64,000 bases of DNA, from positions 248,001-312,000 of the forward strand of contig NZ_KB911588.1 in the NCBI RefSeq assembly GCF_000383615.1. The letters run 5' to 3'. The notes under the pieces are model-generated. The model was given only the letters and a program-made list of their open reading frames with translations, was not told the origin of the DNA and made no database searches. How positions within the stretch are numbered: the first letter of the stretch is position 1; each line of letters starts with the position of its first letter. Source of the stretch: Streptomyces canus 299MFChir4.1. GTDB lineage: Bacteria > Actinomycetota > Actinomycetes > Streptomycetales > Streptomycetaceae. Below, in pieces: positions 16,566 through 25,051 of this stretch. The position numbers and the translations under genes are program-made.

Positions 16566-18034
16566 ACAAGCCCCTGCGCCGGATCGCGATCTTCTGCGGC
16601 CTCCTGGTCCTCGCCCTGCTCATCCGCGACAACTGGCTCCAGTACGTCAAGGCCGACACCCTCCGGGAGGACCCGGACAACCGCCGGGTACTGATCGCGC
16701 GGTACGCCACGCCCCGCGGCGACATCATCGTCGACGGCAAGTCCATCACCGGGCACGCCGAGACCACCTCGGGCGACTTCAAGTACAAGCGCACCTACAA
16801 GGACGGCGCGATGTGGGCGCCGGTCACGGGCTTCGTCTCGCAGTCCTACGGCGCCACCCAGCTGGAGTCCATCGAGGACGGCATCCTCACCGGCAACGAC
16901 GACCGGCTCTTCTTCCGCAACACCCTCGACATGCTCACCGGCAAGCCGAAGGAGGGCGGCAACGTCGTCACCACCCTCAGCGCCGCCGCGCAGAAGGCCG
17001 CCTACGACGGTCTGAAGAAGCGGGGCGCCAAGGGGGCGGTCGCGGCCATCGAGCCGTCCACCGGCAAGATCCTGGCGCTGGCCTCCTACCCGTCGTACGA
17101 CCCCTCGTCGATCGCCGGCGGCAGCGACTCCGACGCAGAGGCGTGGAAGAAGCTCGACAAGAAGAACAACCCCGACGACCCGATGCTCAACCGGGCGCTG
17201 CGCGAGGTCTACCCGCCCGGCTCCACCTTCAAGGTCGTCACCGCGGCCGCGGCGCTGGAGAACGGCCTGTACAAGACGGCCGACGAGAAGACCGACTCCC
17301 CGCTGCCCTGGACGATGCCCGGGACCACGACCCAGCTGAAGAACGAGGGCAGCATCCCCTGCAAGAACGCCACCCTCCGGGTCGCGCTGCAGTACTCCTG
17401 CAACACCGTCTTCGGCAAGGTCGGCTCCGACCTCGGCAACGACAAGATGCTCGAGGAGGCCAAGAAGTTCGGCTTCACCGAGGAGCAGTTCACGCCGGTC
17501 CGCTCCAGCGCACCCGTCTTCTCCGACGACATGAACCCCTCGCAGACCGCGCTGTCCTCCATCGGCCAGTACAACACCGCCGCGACCCCGCTCCAGATGG
17601 CCATGGTCGCCTCGGCCGTCGCCAACAACGGCACCCTGATGAAGCCGTACATGGTCGACTCCCTCCAGGCCCCGAACCTCGACACCCTGGAGAAGACCCA
17701 GCCGGAGAAGATGAGCGAGCCGCTGTCCGCGGAGAACGCCCAGATCCTCCAGTCGATGATGGAGACCGTCGTCCAGAAGGGCACCGGCACCACGGCCCAG
17801 ATCGACGGCGTCACCGTCGGCGGCAAGACCGGTACCGCCCAGCACGGCGAGAACAACAGCAAGAACCCGTACGCCTGGTTCATCTCGTACGCCAAGGTCG
17901 GTGACAGCGCGCCGGTCGCCGTGGCCGTGGTCGTCCAGGACGACAACGCGGTCCGCGAGAACATCTCCGGCAGCGGTCTCGCGGCGCCCATCGCCAAGCG
18001 CGTCATGGAGGCGGTCATCGACTCCAAGAAGTGA
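16562..18034 (+). CDS. pbpA: Class B penicillin-binding protein PbpA
   Basis: A 490-residue D,D-transpeptidase with an N-terminal signal-anchor (IAIFCGLLVLALLIRDNW). The dimerisation domain is in the first third. The transpeptidase domain shows the SxxK motif in PPGSTFKVVT (catalytic Ser), the SxN motif in QYSCNT, and the KTG motif in GGKTGTAQH. It crosslinks peptidoglycan and is expected to work with the SEDS protein upstream. ATG at 16562 overlaps the rodA stop. It lacks a glycosyltransferase domain, as usual for class B. Confidence 0.94.
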   Translation: MNKPLRRIAIFCGLLVLALLIRDNWLQYVKADTLREDPDNRRVLIARYATPRGDIIVDGKSITGHAETTSGDFKYKRTYKDGAMWAPVTGFVSQSYGATQLESIEDGILTGNDDRLFFRNTLDMLTGKPKEGGNVVTTLSAAAQKAAYDGLKKRGAKGAVAAIEPSTGKILALASYPSYDPSSIAGGSDSDAEAWKKLDKKNNPDDPMLNRALREVYPPGSTFKVVTAAAALENGLYKTADEKTDSPLPWTMPGTTTQLKNEGSIPCKNATLRVALQYSCNTVFGKVGSDLGNDKMLEEAKKFGFTEEQFTPVRSSAPVFSDDMNPSQTALSSIGQYNTAATPLQMAMVASAVANNGTLMKPYMVDSLQAPNLDTLEKTQPEKMSEPLSAENAQILQSMMETVVQKGTGTTAQIDGVTVGGKTGTAQHGENNSKNPYAWFISYAKVGDSAPVAVAVVVQDDNAVRENISGSGLAAPIAKRVMEAVIDSKK

Positions 18035-18203
18035 CCCCGCTCACGTCGCCTTCACATCGGTGCACGTTGCGATACCGGTCCTGTATCGGGTGACGCACTT
18101 GGCCAGGTCACACAAAGCTAGCCGGGTACGGTAGGCCCGGAGTGCAGCCTCCGACGGCACACACGTGTCTGTCGGGACCGACGGAGAGGGCTGGTAGGAA
18201 GCT

Positions 18204-20189
18204 ATGGAAGAGCCGCGTCGCCTCGGCGGCCGGTACGAGCTGGGCCAGGTGCTCGGCCGTGGTGGCATGGCGGAGGTCTACCTCGCCATGGACACGCGCC
18301 TCGGCCGCACGGTGGCGGTGAAGACGCTGCGCGCGGACCTCGCGCGCGATCCGTCCTTCCAGGCCCGGTTCCGCCGGGAGGCCCAGTCGGCCGCCTCGCT
18401 CAACCATCCCGCGATCGTGGCGGTCTACGACACGGGCGAGGACTACATCGACGGGGTCTCGATCCCGTACATCGTCATGGAGTACGTCGACGGCTCCACG
18501 CTCCGCGAGCTGCTGCACTCCGGCCGCAAGCTGCTGCCGGAGCGCTCCCTGGAGATGACCATCGGGATCCTCCAGGCGCTGGAGTACTCCCACCGCAGCG
18601 GGATCGTCCACCGGGACATCAAGCCGGCCAACGTCATGCTCACGCGCAACGGCCAGGTCAAGGTCATGGACTTCGGCATCGCCCGCGCCATGGGCGACTC
18701 CGGCATGACCATGACGCAGACCTCCGCGGTCATCGGCACCGCCCAGTACCTCTCCCCGGAGCAGGCGAAGGGCGAGCAGGTCGACGCGAGGTCGGACCTC
18801 TACTCCACCGGCTGTCTCCTGTACGAGCTGCTGACGGTCCGGCCGCCCTTCGTGGGCGACTCCCCGGTGGCCGTCGCGTACCAGCACGTACGCGAGGAGG
18901 CGCAGCCCCCGTCGGTCTTCGACCCCGAGATCACGCCCGAGATGGACGCCATCGTCCTCAGGGCCCTGGTCAAGGACCCGAACTACCGCTACCAGTCGGC
19001 CGACGAGATGCGCGCCGACATCGAGGCCTGCCTCGACGGACAGCCGGTCGCGGCCACCGCCGCGATGGGCTCGGTGGGCTACGGCGGCTACCCGGACGAC
19101 CAGGCGACCACGGCCCTGCGCTCCGACGCCGGCGCCACCACCATGCTGCCCCCGATGAGCCCGGACGACGGCGGTTTCGGCTATGACGACCGTCCCGACC
19201 GGCGGCGCCAGAAGAAGTCGAACACCTCGACGATCCTGCTGGTGGTGGCGGGCATCCTGGTGCTCGTCGGCGCGATCCTGATCGGCAAGTGGATCTTCAG
19301 CGGCGGCGGTGCGGGCAACGACCAGGTGACCGTGCCGAACCTCGTCAACCAGTCGCAGCCGGACGCCACCAGACAACTGGGCAACGTCGACCTGAAGCTC
19401 GGCGAGGTCACGCAGAAGCCGTGCGAGAACACCGCCAAGGGCAACGTCTGCGAGCAGAACCCGACGGGCGGCACCAAGGTCGACAAGAACTCCGCCGTCA
19501 GCATCGTGGTGTCCACCGGGGCGCCGAAGGTGGCCGTCCCCAGCGTCCTGGGCCAGAGCTTCGACGAGGCCAAGGCGCTGCTGGAGGGCGACAAGTACCA
19601 GTTCAAGGTCGAGAAGAAGGAAAAGGTGTCGCCGGAGGAAGCGGGCACCGTCCTGGGGCAGAACCCGAACCTCGGCGAAGAGGTCCAGAAGGGCTCGACG
19701 ATCACCCTCACCGTGGCGAAGGCCGAGGCGAAGTCGACCGTGCCCGACGTCGTCGGCAAGTCGTGTGACGAGGCCAAGGCTCAGATGACGGCCAACAACC
19801 TGGTCGGCACCTGCGTCGATGAACCCACCACCGACCCCAACATGGACGGCAAGGTCATCTCGACTTCTCCGGATCGGGGCCAGCAGGTCGACAAGAACTC
19901 GACGGTGACGATCAAGGTCGGCAAGGTCAAGCAGCAGACGCCCGTGCCGGAGGTGCGGGGCCAGACCGTGAAGCAGGCCAAACAGACCCTGCAGGCGGCC
20001 GGCTTCACCCAGATCCAGTTCAACGGTGACTCCAGCGACAACGCGATTGTCACCGGCGAGGACCCGCAGCCCAACACGGGCGTCGACAACCCCGGCGGCA
20101 CGACGATCACCCTCACCACGGTGGGCGGCAACAACGACGGCGGGAACAACAACGGCGGTCCCAACTTCTTCGGCGGTACCAGCGGCTGA
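18204..20189 (+). CDS. pknB: PASTA-domain Ser/Thr protein kinase PknB
   Basis: A 661-residue receptor kinase. The kinase domain covers residues 10-275: glycine loop LGRGGMAEVY, catalytic Lys40 in VAVK, HRD at 136-138 in HRDIKPAN, DFG at 156-158, APE-like SPEQ. A juxtamembrane linker precedes one transmembrane helix (TILLVVAGILVLVGAILIG, about 343-362). Four extracellular PASTA repeats follow (openings TVPNLV, AVPSVL, TVPDVV, PVPEVR), which bind muropeptide/lipid II in homologues. It ends with an Asn/Gly-rich tail. The pknA paralogue that normally sits between pbpA and pknB is absent. A 169-base gap before the gene may hold its own promoter. Confidence 0.96.
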   Translation: MEEPRRLGGRYELGQVLGRGGMAEVYLAMDTRLGRTVAVKTLRADLARDPSFQARFRREAQSAASLNHPAIVAVYDTGEDYIDGVSIPYIVMEYVDGSTLRELLHSGRKLLPERSLEMTIGILQALEYSHRSGIVHRDIKPANVMLTRNGQVKVMDFGIARAMGDSGMTMTQTSAVIGTAQYLSPEQAKGEQVDARSDLYSTGCLLYELLTVRPPFVGDSPVAVAYQHVREEAQPPSVFDPEITPEMDAIVLRALVKDPNYRYQSADEMRADIEACLDGQPVAATAAMGSVGYGGYPDDQATTALRSDAGATTMLPPMSPDDGGFGYDDRPDRRRQKKSNTSTILLVVAGILVLVGAILIGKWIFSGGGAGNDQVTVPNLVNQSQPDATRQLGNVDLKLGEVTQKPCENTAKGNVCEQNPTGGTKVDKNSAVSIVVSTGAPKVAVPSVLGQSFDEAKALLEGDKYQFKVEKKEKVSPEEAGTVLGQNPNLGEEVQKGSTITLTVAKAEAKSTVPDVVGKSCDEAKAQMTANNLVGTCVDEPTTDPNMDGKVISTSPDRGQQVDKNSTVTIKVGKVKQQTPVPEVRGQTVKQAKQTLQAAGFTQIQFNGDSSDNAIVTGEDPQPNTGVDNPGGTTITLTTVGGNNDGGNNNGGPNFFGGTSG

Positions 20190-20215
20190 CGGCCGCGCCG
20201 TTGCCAAGAGCGCCA

Positions 20216-20262
20216 GGCAGGGCCCCGGCACCCTCTCGAGGGTGCCGGGGCCCTGCCTTTTC
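20216..20262 (+). terminator. Terminator of the fhaA-pknB operon
   Basis: A 20-base perfect inverted repeat (GGCAGGGCCCCGGCACCCTC and complement) with a 2-base centre is followed by TTTTCC, 26 bases past the pknB stop. Confidence 0.9.
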
Positions 20263-20344
20263 CTGTTGCACGGGCAGGCTGCTTCCGCAGCTCCACGTGC
20301 TCGGGCCCGCACGAGGCCCGGTATCCTGCCGCGCCCGGCGCAAA

Positions 20345-20385
20345 GAGGCCCGAAGCCGCAAGAGCAAGTTGCGGCTTCGGGCCTC
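20345..20385 (-). terminator. Terminator of the sortase gene cluster
   Basis: A 17-base perfect stem (GAGGCCCGAAGCCGCAA and complement) with a 7-base loop lies directly after the minus-strand sortase stop and is followed on that strand by TTTG. Confidence 0.85.
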
Positions 20386-20392
20386 CGTCATG

Positions 20393-21130
20393 CTAGGTCA
20401 GTTCCTTCGGCGGGGTCCGCTCGCTGTCCACCTTCTGCGTGCGGACCAGTTCGCCCCACACGACATAGCGGTAGCGGGACGTGTAGACCGGCGTGCACGT
20501 CGTCAGCGTGATGTAGTGGCCGGCCTTCTCCTTGCCGGACTCCTTGGGGATCCGGCCGAGGACCTTGACGTTGTACTTCGAGGTCTCGGGAAGGACGGCG
20601 TAGACCTTGTAGACGTACCACTCGTCCTTGGTCTCGAAGACGATCGGGTCGCCCTTCTTGACCTTGTCGATGTTGTGGAACTTCGCGCCGTGGCCGTCCC
20701 GGTGCGCGGCGAGGGCGAAGTTGCCGGCCTTGCCGCTGGTGGGGAGCGTGGCCTTGACGGGGTCGGTGTAGTAGCCGGCGACACCGTCGTTGAGGATCTT
20801 CGTCGAGGTGCCCTTCTCGACCAGGACCTCGCCGTTCTTCATCGCGGGGACGTGCAGGAAGCCGATGCCGTTCTTGGTGTCCAGCGCGCCGGGGCCGCCC
20901 GTGGTCCGCTCGGTCCAGGCGTCACGCACCTTGTCGGCCTGCTTGTCCGCCGCGCGGTCGGCGACGACGTTCGTCCACCACAGCGAGTAGACGACGAACA
21001 GGCCGAGCACCAGGCCTGCCGTGATGAGGAGTTCACCGAAGAAGCTGACCGCCATGGCGATCCGGCCGGTGCCGCGGCGGCGCGGCGCGGGGCTGCCGGT
21101 GTTCTGCTCTTGCTCTGTGGTCGCTGCCAC
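20393..21130 (-). CDS. srtE2: Class E sortase (SrtE2-like)
   Basis: A 245-residue sortase with one N-terminal transmembrane helix (ELLITAGLVLGLFVVYSLWW). The catalytic set is visible: His in LAAHRDGH, Cys in TLTTCTP, Arg in SRYRYVVWGE. Class E sortases of high-GC actinobacteria attach LAXTG proteins, such as the long chaplins, to peptidoglycan. By its position next to pknB it corresponds to S. coelicolor SrtE2 (SCO3849). It follows the SrtE1-like gene by 13 bases, so they are co-transcribed. Confidence 0.9.
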   Translation of the reverse strand: MAATTEQEQNTGSPAPRRRGTGRIAMAVSFFGELLITAGLVLGLFVVYSLWWTNVVADRAADKQADKVRDAWTERTTGGPGALDTKNGIGFLHVPAMKNGEVLVEKGTSTKILNDGVAGYYTDPVKATLPTSGKAGNFALAAHRDGHGAKFHNIDKVKKGDPIVFETKDEWYVYKVYAVLPETSKYNVKVLGRIPKESGKEKAGHYITLTTCTPVYTSRYRYVVWGELVRTQKVDSERTPPKELT

Positions 21131-21143
21131 TGATCATCTGCCC

Positions 21144-22292
21144 TTACTGGACGAGCGCATCCGGCTTGCCCTTGCTGCGCGGCCGTTCCTCGACCATCTT
21201 GCCCCAGACGATCAAGCGGTACTTGCTGGTGAACTCCGGCGTGCAGGTGGTGAGGGTGATGTAGCGGCCGGCCGTGGTGAATCCGGATCCCCTGGGGACA
21301 GGGGCGATCACGCTCGTGTTGCTCGGAGCCGTCACCGGGAGCGTCGACGTCATCTTGTAGACGAAGTACTCGTCCTGCGTCTCGACGACGATCGAGTCAC
21401 CCGGGCTGAGCCTGTTGATGTAGCGGAAGGGCTCGCCGTGCGTGTTGCGGTGACCGGCGAGAGCGAAGTTGCCGGTCTTGGCGTCGGGCATCGCCGTCTT
21501 CAGCGCACCCTCGCTGTAGTGCCCGACCATGCCCTTGTCGAGAACCTTCTTGTTGCTGACGCCCTCGGCTATCGGCACCACCACGTCCAGCTTGGGGATG
21601 TGCAGCAGGGCGAAGCCCTGGCCCGGCTCGAAGGTGCCCGGGGCGCCCTTGCCGCTCGCCCAGTCGTTCTGGAGGCTGCTCGCCTCCTTGTCCGCCGCCG
21701 CGTGCGCCCGGACGTTGGTCCACCACAGCTGGTAGCTGACGAACAGCAGCATCAGCACACCGGTGGTGATGAACACCTCACCGATCGCCCGGCTCGCGAC
21801 GACGGCCGCGCCGGGTTTGCGCGCCTTCGCCTGTCTGCGGGCCTCGACGCGGGACAGCGGCCTGCCGTCCGGCGACTCCTGCTCCGGCTGCGCTTCGGCA
21901 GCGGCTCCGCCGCCATGGCGTCCGTGACGGCCCTTGGCGGCCTTTCTGCGGGCCGCACGGCCGCCCTGTGGGGATCCAGTGGCGGATGTGACAGAAGAGG
22001 CCGCGGAGGCGGATATGGAGGGTGGGGGCGGATCGGGTACCCGCAGCGCCACCGTCTCGTCGTCGGCCGGCGGCACGTACGGCGCCGACGCCCGGCCGTC
22101 CGGCACCCCGCCGCGCGAAGCCCGGCCGGAAGGCTGCTCGGTGTGCTGCCCCTCGGCGAAGGGCTTCTCGGCGTACGGCTCCTCGACGTAGGAAGCAGCA
22201 CCGAAGGACTGCCCGCCGTAGGGGTCGCCGCCGTAGGACTCGTACGACGCGTCGCCGTACAAGTCCTCGCGCTCGGGGCGCAGGGCCGTCAC
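21144..22292 (-). CDS. srtE1: Class E sortase with long N-terminal extension (SrtE1-like)
   Basis: A 382-residue sortase. The first 170 residues are disordered and cytoplasmic, with Tyr/Gly repeats (DASYESYGGDPYGG) and then basic Ala/Arg/Lys stretches. A transmembrane helix (AIGEVFITTGVLMLLFVSY) precedes the catalytic domain: His in LAGHRNTH, Cys in TLTTCTP, Arg in SKYRLIVWG. GTG at 22292 overlaps the stop of the amidotransferase gene as GTGA, which decides this start over a longer frame. By order it matches S. coelicolor SrtE1 (SCO3850). The Tyr-rich tail could be a phosphorylation or interaction region; that is inference. Confidence 0.88.
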   Translation of the reverse strand: MTALRPEREDLYGDASYESYGGDPYGGQSFGAASYVEEPYAEKPFAEGQHTEQPSGRASRGGVPDGRASAPYVPPADDETVALRVPDPPPPSISASAASSVTSATGSPQGGRAARRKAAKGRHGRHGGGAAAEAQPEQESPDGRPLSRVEARRQAKARKPGAAVVASRAIGEVFITTGVLMLLFVSYQLWWTNVRAHAAADKEASSLQNDWASGKGAPGTFEPGQGFALLHIPKLDVVVPIAEGVSNKKVLDKGMVGHYSEGALKTAMPDAKTGNFALAGHRNTHGEPFRYINRLSPGDSIVVETQDEYFVYKMTSTLPVTAPSNTSVIAPVPRGSGFTTAGRYITLTTCTPEFTSKYRLIVWGKMVEERPRSKGKPDALVQ

Positions 22293-22927
22293 GCCGTGGC
22301 CCTGCCCACCACCGGGGCGAGCCCCGCCGACCTCGCCACCGCGCCCTGGTCCCCGCACTCCACCAGCCAGTTGGCCAGCATCAGGTGACCGTGTTCCGTC
22401 AGCACCGACTCGGGGTGGAACTGCACACCCTCGACCGGGAGTTCACGGTGCCTCAGCCCCATGACGATCCCGTCGTGCGTCCGCGCGGTGACCTCCAGCT
22501 CGGCCGGGACCGTCGCCGGCTCGGCGGCCAGCGAGTGGTAGCGGGTCGCCGTGAACGGCGTCGGCAGACCGGCGAAGACTCCCCTGCCCTCGTGCTCCAC
22601 CAGGGAGGTCTTGCCGTGCAGCAGCTCGGGGGCGCGGTCCACGACACCGCCGTACGCCACCTGCATCGACTGCATGCCGAGGCAGACACCGAAGACGGGC
22701 ACCCCGGTCGCGGCACAGTGGCGCACCATCTCGATGCAGACCCCGGCCTCCTCCGGTGTGCCGGGGCCGGGCGAGAGCAGGACGCCGTCGAAGCCGTCCT
22801 GGGCGTGTGCCGTCGACACCTCGTCGTTGCGCAGCACCTCGCACTCCGCGCCCAGCTGATACAGGTACTGGACCAGGTTGAAGACGAAGCTGTCGTAGTT
22901 GTCGACGACGAGAATGCGCGCGCTCAC
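22289..22927 (-). CDS. trpG: Anthranilate/aminodeoxychorismate synthase component II (glutamine amidotransferase)
   Basis: A 212-residue class I glutamine amidotransferase that feeds ammonia to a chorismate-using synthase. Motifs: VVDNYDSFVFNLV at the N terminus, oxyanion region SPGPGTP, nucleophile Cys in FGVCLGMQ, and the His-Glu pair in VQFHPESV. It is the orthologue by order of Rv0013 (trpG) near pknB in M. tuberculosis, but could equally serve p-aminobenzoate synthesis (pabA). GTG at 22927 overlaps the small membrane protein stop as GTGA. Coupling to sortases on both sides is a conserved but unexplained arrangement. Confidence 0.9.
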   Translation of the reverse strand: MSARILVVDNYDSFVFNLVQYLYQLGAECEVLRNDEVSTAHAQDGFDGVLLSPGPGTPEEAGVCIEMVRHCAATGVPVFGVCLGMQSMQVAYGGVVDRAPELLHGKTSLVEHEGRGVFAGLPTPFTATRYHSLAAEPATVPAELEVTARTHDGIVMGLRHRELPVEGVQFHPESVLTEHGHLMLANWLVECGDQGAVARSAGLAPVVGRATA

Positions 22928-23085
22928 TGGTTGTCCACCGTCACATCGTTGAAGGGCAGCAGCGGTTCGGCCCACGGGAACACGTACTGGAACAGGACGT
23001 AGACCACAGCAACGACCAGCATGAGTGAGAGCAGCGCCTTCACCCATGCGCTCCCCGGCAGATGCCGCCAGATCCAGCCGTACAT
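22924..23085 (-). CDS. Small conserved membrane protein
   Basis: A 53-residue protein with one transmembrane helix (ALLSLMLVVAVVYVLFQYVF) after a short positively charged start (MYGWIWRHLPGS). The short tail ends in Asp/Asn/Gln and is predicted outside. The ATG at 23085 defines the compact protein; the longer open frame is shadow of the preceding sortase gene. Its stop overlaps the amidotransferase GTG, so it is a true cistron of this operon. No function is known to me; a role in sortase assembly is only a guess from position. Confidence 0.75.
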   Translation of the reverse strand: MYGWIWRHLPGSAWVKALLSLMLVVAVVYVLFQYVFPWAEPLLPFNDVTVDNQ

Positions 23086-23135
23086 GCCGTCCCTTCCGTC
23101 GCACCACGGCACCACACACGCCGTACCGCACCAGA

Positions 23136-23825
23136 CTAACGGCGCAGGGCAACAGGCTTGCCGTCCTCCACAGGCTGTGTGGAGTCCAGGTGTGCCCAGA
23201 CGATCAGCCGGTGACTGTGTCCCCACTCCGGATCGCACGTGGTCAGCGTGAGATAGCGGCCAGGCCGCGTGTACCCGGATTTACGTGGCACAGGATCGAT
23301 CACCTCAATGTCGGAGGGCACGGTTTTGTAAGGCCCTTTGTCGATCCGATACGTGAACCAGGTCGTTCCGTCGGTCAGGACGACCGCGTCACCGCGCCTC
23401 AGCCGCGGGAAGTCCTTGAAGGGATCGCCGTAGGTGCGCCGGTGTCCGGCGACCGAGAAGTTGCCCGGCTGCCCGAGCTGCGCGGTGTTCGCGTAGTGGC
23501 CGAGACCCTTCTTCAGGGTGCCGACCTGGGTGCCTTCGAGCACGGGCTTGTTCCACGTGAAACCGAGCCGGGGGATGTACATGATCGCGAAGGGCTTTTC
23601 GCTCCGGTACGGCGCCGGCCGCGCGGGAGAGGCGGAGGCGCCGGCCGTCACCTTGGGCTGCCGCACACTCCCCTGCGACCACTGCTGCTGTAACTGGTCG
23701 ATCTGGTCGTCCATGACGGTGTCGGCCTTCACACCGGTCCAGAACAGCACATAGGCGACGAACAACACGATCAGGGCGCCGGCGGTGATGCACAGCTCGC
23801 TGACGGTCCGGACGACAACACGCAC
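23136..23825 (-). CDS. Class E sortase, third copy
   Basis: A 229-residue sortase with an N-terminal transmembrane helix (ITAGALIVLFVAYVLFW). Catalytic residues are present: His in VAGHRRTYG, Cys in TLTTCDP, Arg in HSHRLIVWA. It is more divergent than the two downstream copies: a Ser/Ala/Pro linker follows the helix, and DP replaces TP after the active Cys. GTG at 23825 has GGAG 6 bases upstream. It starts 27 bases after the DUF881 gene stop. A one-mismatch parS-like sequence lies at 23550-23563. Confidence 0.87.
   Translation of the reverse strand: MRVVVRTVSELCITAGALIVLFVAYVLFWTGVKADTVMDDQIDQLQQQWSQGSVRQPKVTAGASASPARPAPYRSEKPFAIMYIPRLGFTWNKPVLEGTQVGTLKKGLGHYANTAQLGQPGNFSVAGHRRTYGDPFKDFPRLRRGDAVVLTDGTTWFTYRIDKGPYKTVPSDIEVIDPVPRKSGYTRPGRYLTLTTCDPEWGHSHRLIVWAHLDSTQPVEDGKPVALRR
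23550..23563. promoter_or_regulatory. Degenerate parS-like site
   Basis: GTTCCACGTGAAAC differs from the parS consensus GTTTCACGTGAAAC by one base. It lies inside the third sortase gene, read in a frame that does not give VSRET. It may be weakly bound or a chance match. Confidence 0.4.
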
Positions 23826-23852
23826 CGGCGGCTCCAGGGACTCACACCGTGC

Positions 23853-24632
23853 TCACTCCACGGGCTTGGCGTACTGCAGATCCACTGTGCCCGAGTAGCC
23901 GGGAAGAGTCACCGTGCCGTCGTCGGCGACATTCCAGCCGAGGCCGTAGACGTTGACGTAGACCATGTAGTTCTGGATCGCCTTGGAGTCCGCGAGCGCC
24001 TGCTTCAGCCTGCCGGGGTCTCCGACCGCCTGGATCTTGTACGGCGGTGAGTAGACGCGGCCCTGGAGGATCAGGGTGTTGCCGACGCAGCGCACGGCAC
24101 TGGTGGAGATCAGCCGCTGGTCCATGACCTTGACGCCCTGGGCGCCGCCCTTCCACAGGGCGTTGACCACGGCCTGCAGGTCCTGCTGGTGGATGACCAG
24201 GTAGTCGGGCTGCGGCTCGGGATAGCCGGGGAGCTTGGCGGTGGCGTTCGGCGGGGCGTCGTCGAGCGTGACCGTGACCGCCTTCCCCTTGATCTTCTGG
24301 GTGCCCGCCCGGTCCTCCAGGGCGGCGAGCTTGTCGTCCTCGGCCTTGGTGCTGCCGTCGTCGCGCTCGGCGAGCGACTCGACGTCCCGGCGCAGCGAGC
24401 CGTTCGACTCGTCGAGCGTGCCGTTGTTGCGGCTGCGCTCCTGGATGAGGTCCGAGAGCTTGAGCATGGAGGCGTCCGTGCGGATGTCGGTGCCCTTGGC
24501 CGTATTGAAACTCGTGAAGAAAATGAGTCCCGCGAGAGCGAAGACGGCCACGGTGAGCACCCGCACCGGCCGGAAACCTCGCCTGCGGACAGGACTGGAT
24601 CCGGACTGGGGGGAGTCGGCAGAATTGCTCAA
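23853..24632 (-). CDS. DUF881 family membrane protein
   Basis: A 259-residue protein with a short basic cytoplasmic tail, one transmembrane helix (VLTVAVFALAGLIFFTSF), a coiled-coil-like stretch (about 80-130, LRRDVESLAERDD), and an external DUF881 domain (VTVTLDDAP, VIHQQDLQAVVNALW, GGAQGVKVMDQRL, YSPPYKIQAVGD). Orthologues sit next to crgA in most actinobacteria (Rv0012), suggesting a division or cell-wall role. The start is TTG at 24632, the only candidate with a good ribosome site (AAGGAG, 11-12 bases upstream). It diverges from crgA and heads the sortase run. Confidence 0.88.
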   Translation of the reverse strand: MSNSADSPQSGSSPVRRRGFRPVRVLTVAVFALAGLIFFTSFNTAKGTDIRTDASMLKLSDLIQERSRNNGTLDESNGSLRRDVESLAERDDGSTKAEDDKLAALEDRAGTQKIKGKAVTVTLDDAPPNATAKLPGYPEPQPDYLVIHQQDLQAVVNALWKGGAQGVKVMDQRLISTSAVRCVGNTLILQGRVYSPPYKIQAVGDPGRLKQALADSKAIQNYMVYVNVYGLGWNVADDGTVTLPGYSGTVDLQYAKPVE

Positions 24633-24772
24633 CGTACCCTTATCTCCTTCGGCGCCGCGGAAGCACTACGCTAACGGACGCCCGGGGGAGCGCTAAGAGT
24701 CCCCTTGTACGCTGCCCGGAGCCCGACCAGTTACCTGCGCGGCCACGCAGCGCATCGACAGGAGAGACCCTC

Positions 24773-25027
24773 GTGCCGAAGTCACGTATCCGCAAGAAGG
24801 CCGACTACACGCCGCCCCCGGCGAAGCAGGCGACCGCCATCAAGCTGAACAGCCGCGCCTGGGTCGCCCCGGTGATGCTGGCCATGTTCCTCATCGGGCT
24901 CGCCTGGATCGTCGTCTTCTATGTGACCGACGGCTCCCTGCCCATCGACGCCCTGGACAACTGGAACATCGTGGTGGGCTTCGGTTTCATCGCCGCCGGC
25001 TTCGGCGTCTCCACCCAGTGGAAGTAG
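24773..25027 (+). CDS. crgA: Cell division protein CrgA
   Basis: An 84-residue membrane protein with a basic N terminus (MPKSRIRKKADYTPPP) and two transmembrane helices (VMLAMFLIGLAWIVVFYV and IVVGFGFIAAGFGVS). CrgA inhibits FtsZ ring formation and coordinates growth and septation in Streptomyces; in mycobacteria it recruits wall enzymes to the septum. Length and both helices match the family. GTG at 24773 follows GGAGAG. A DnaA-box cluster lies directly downstream. Confidence 0.96.
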   Translation: MPKSRIRKKADYTPPPAKQATAIKLNSRAWVAPVMLAMFLIGLAWIVVFYVTDGSLPIDALDNWNIVVGFGFIAAGFGVSTQWK

Positions 25028-25051
25028 CTCTCCCCAGGGGTATCCGCTGAG

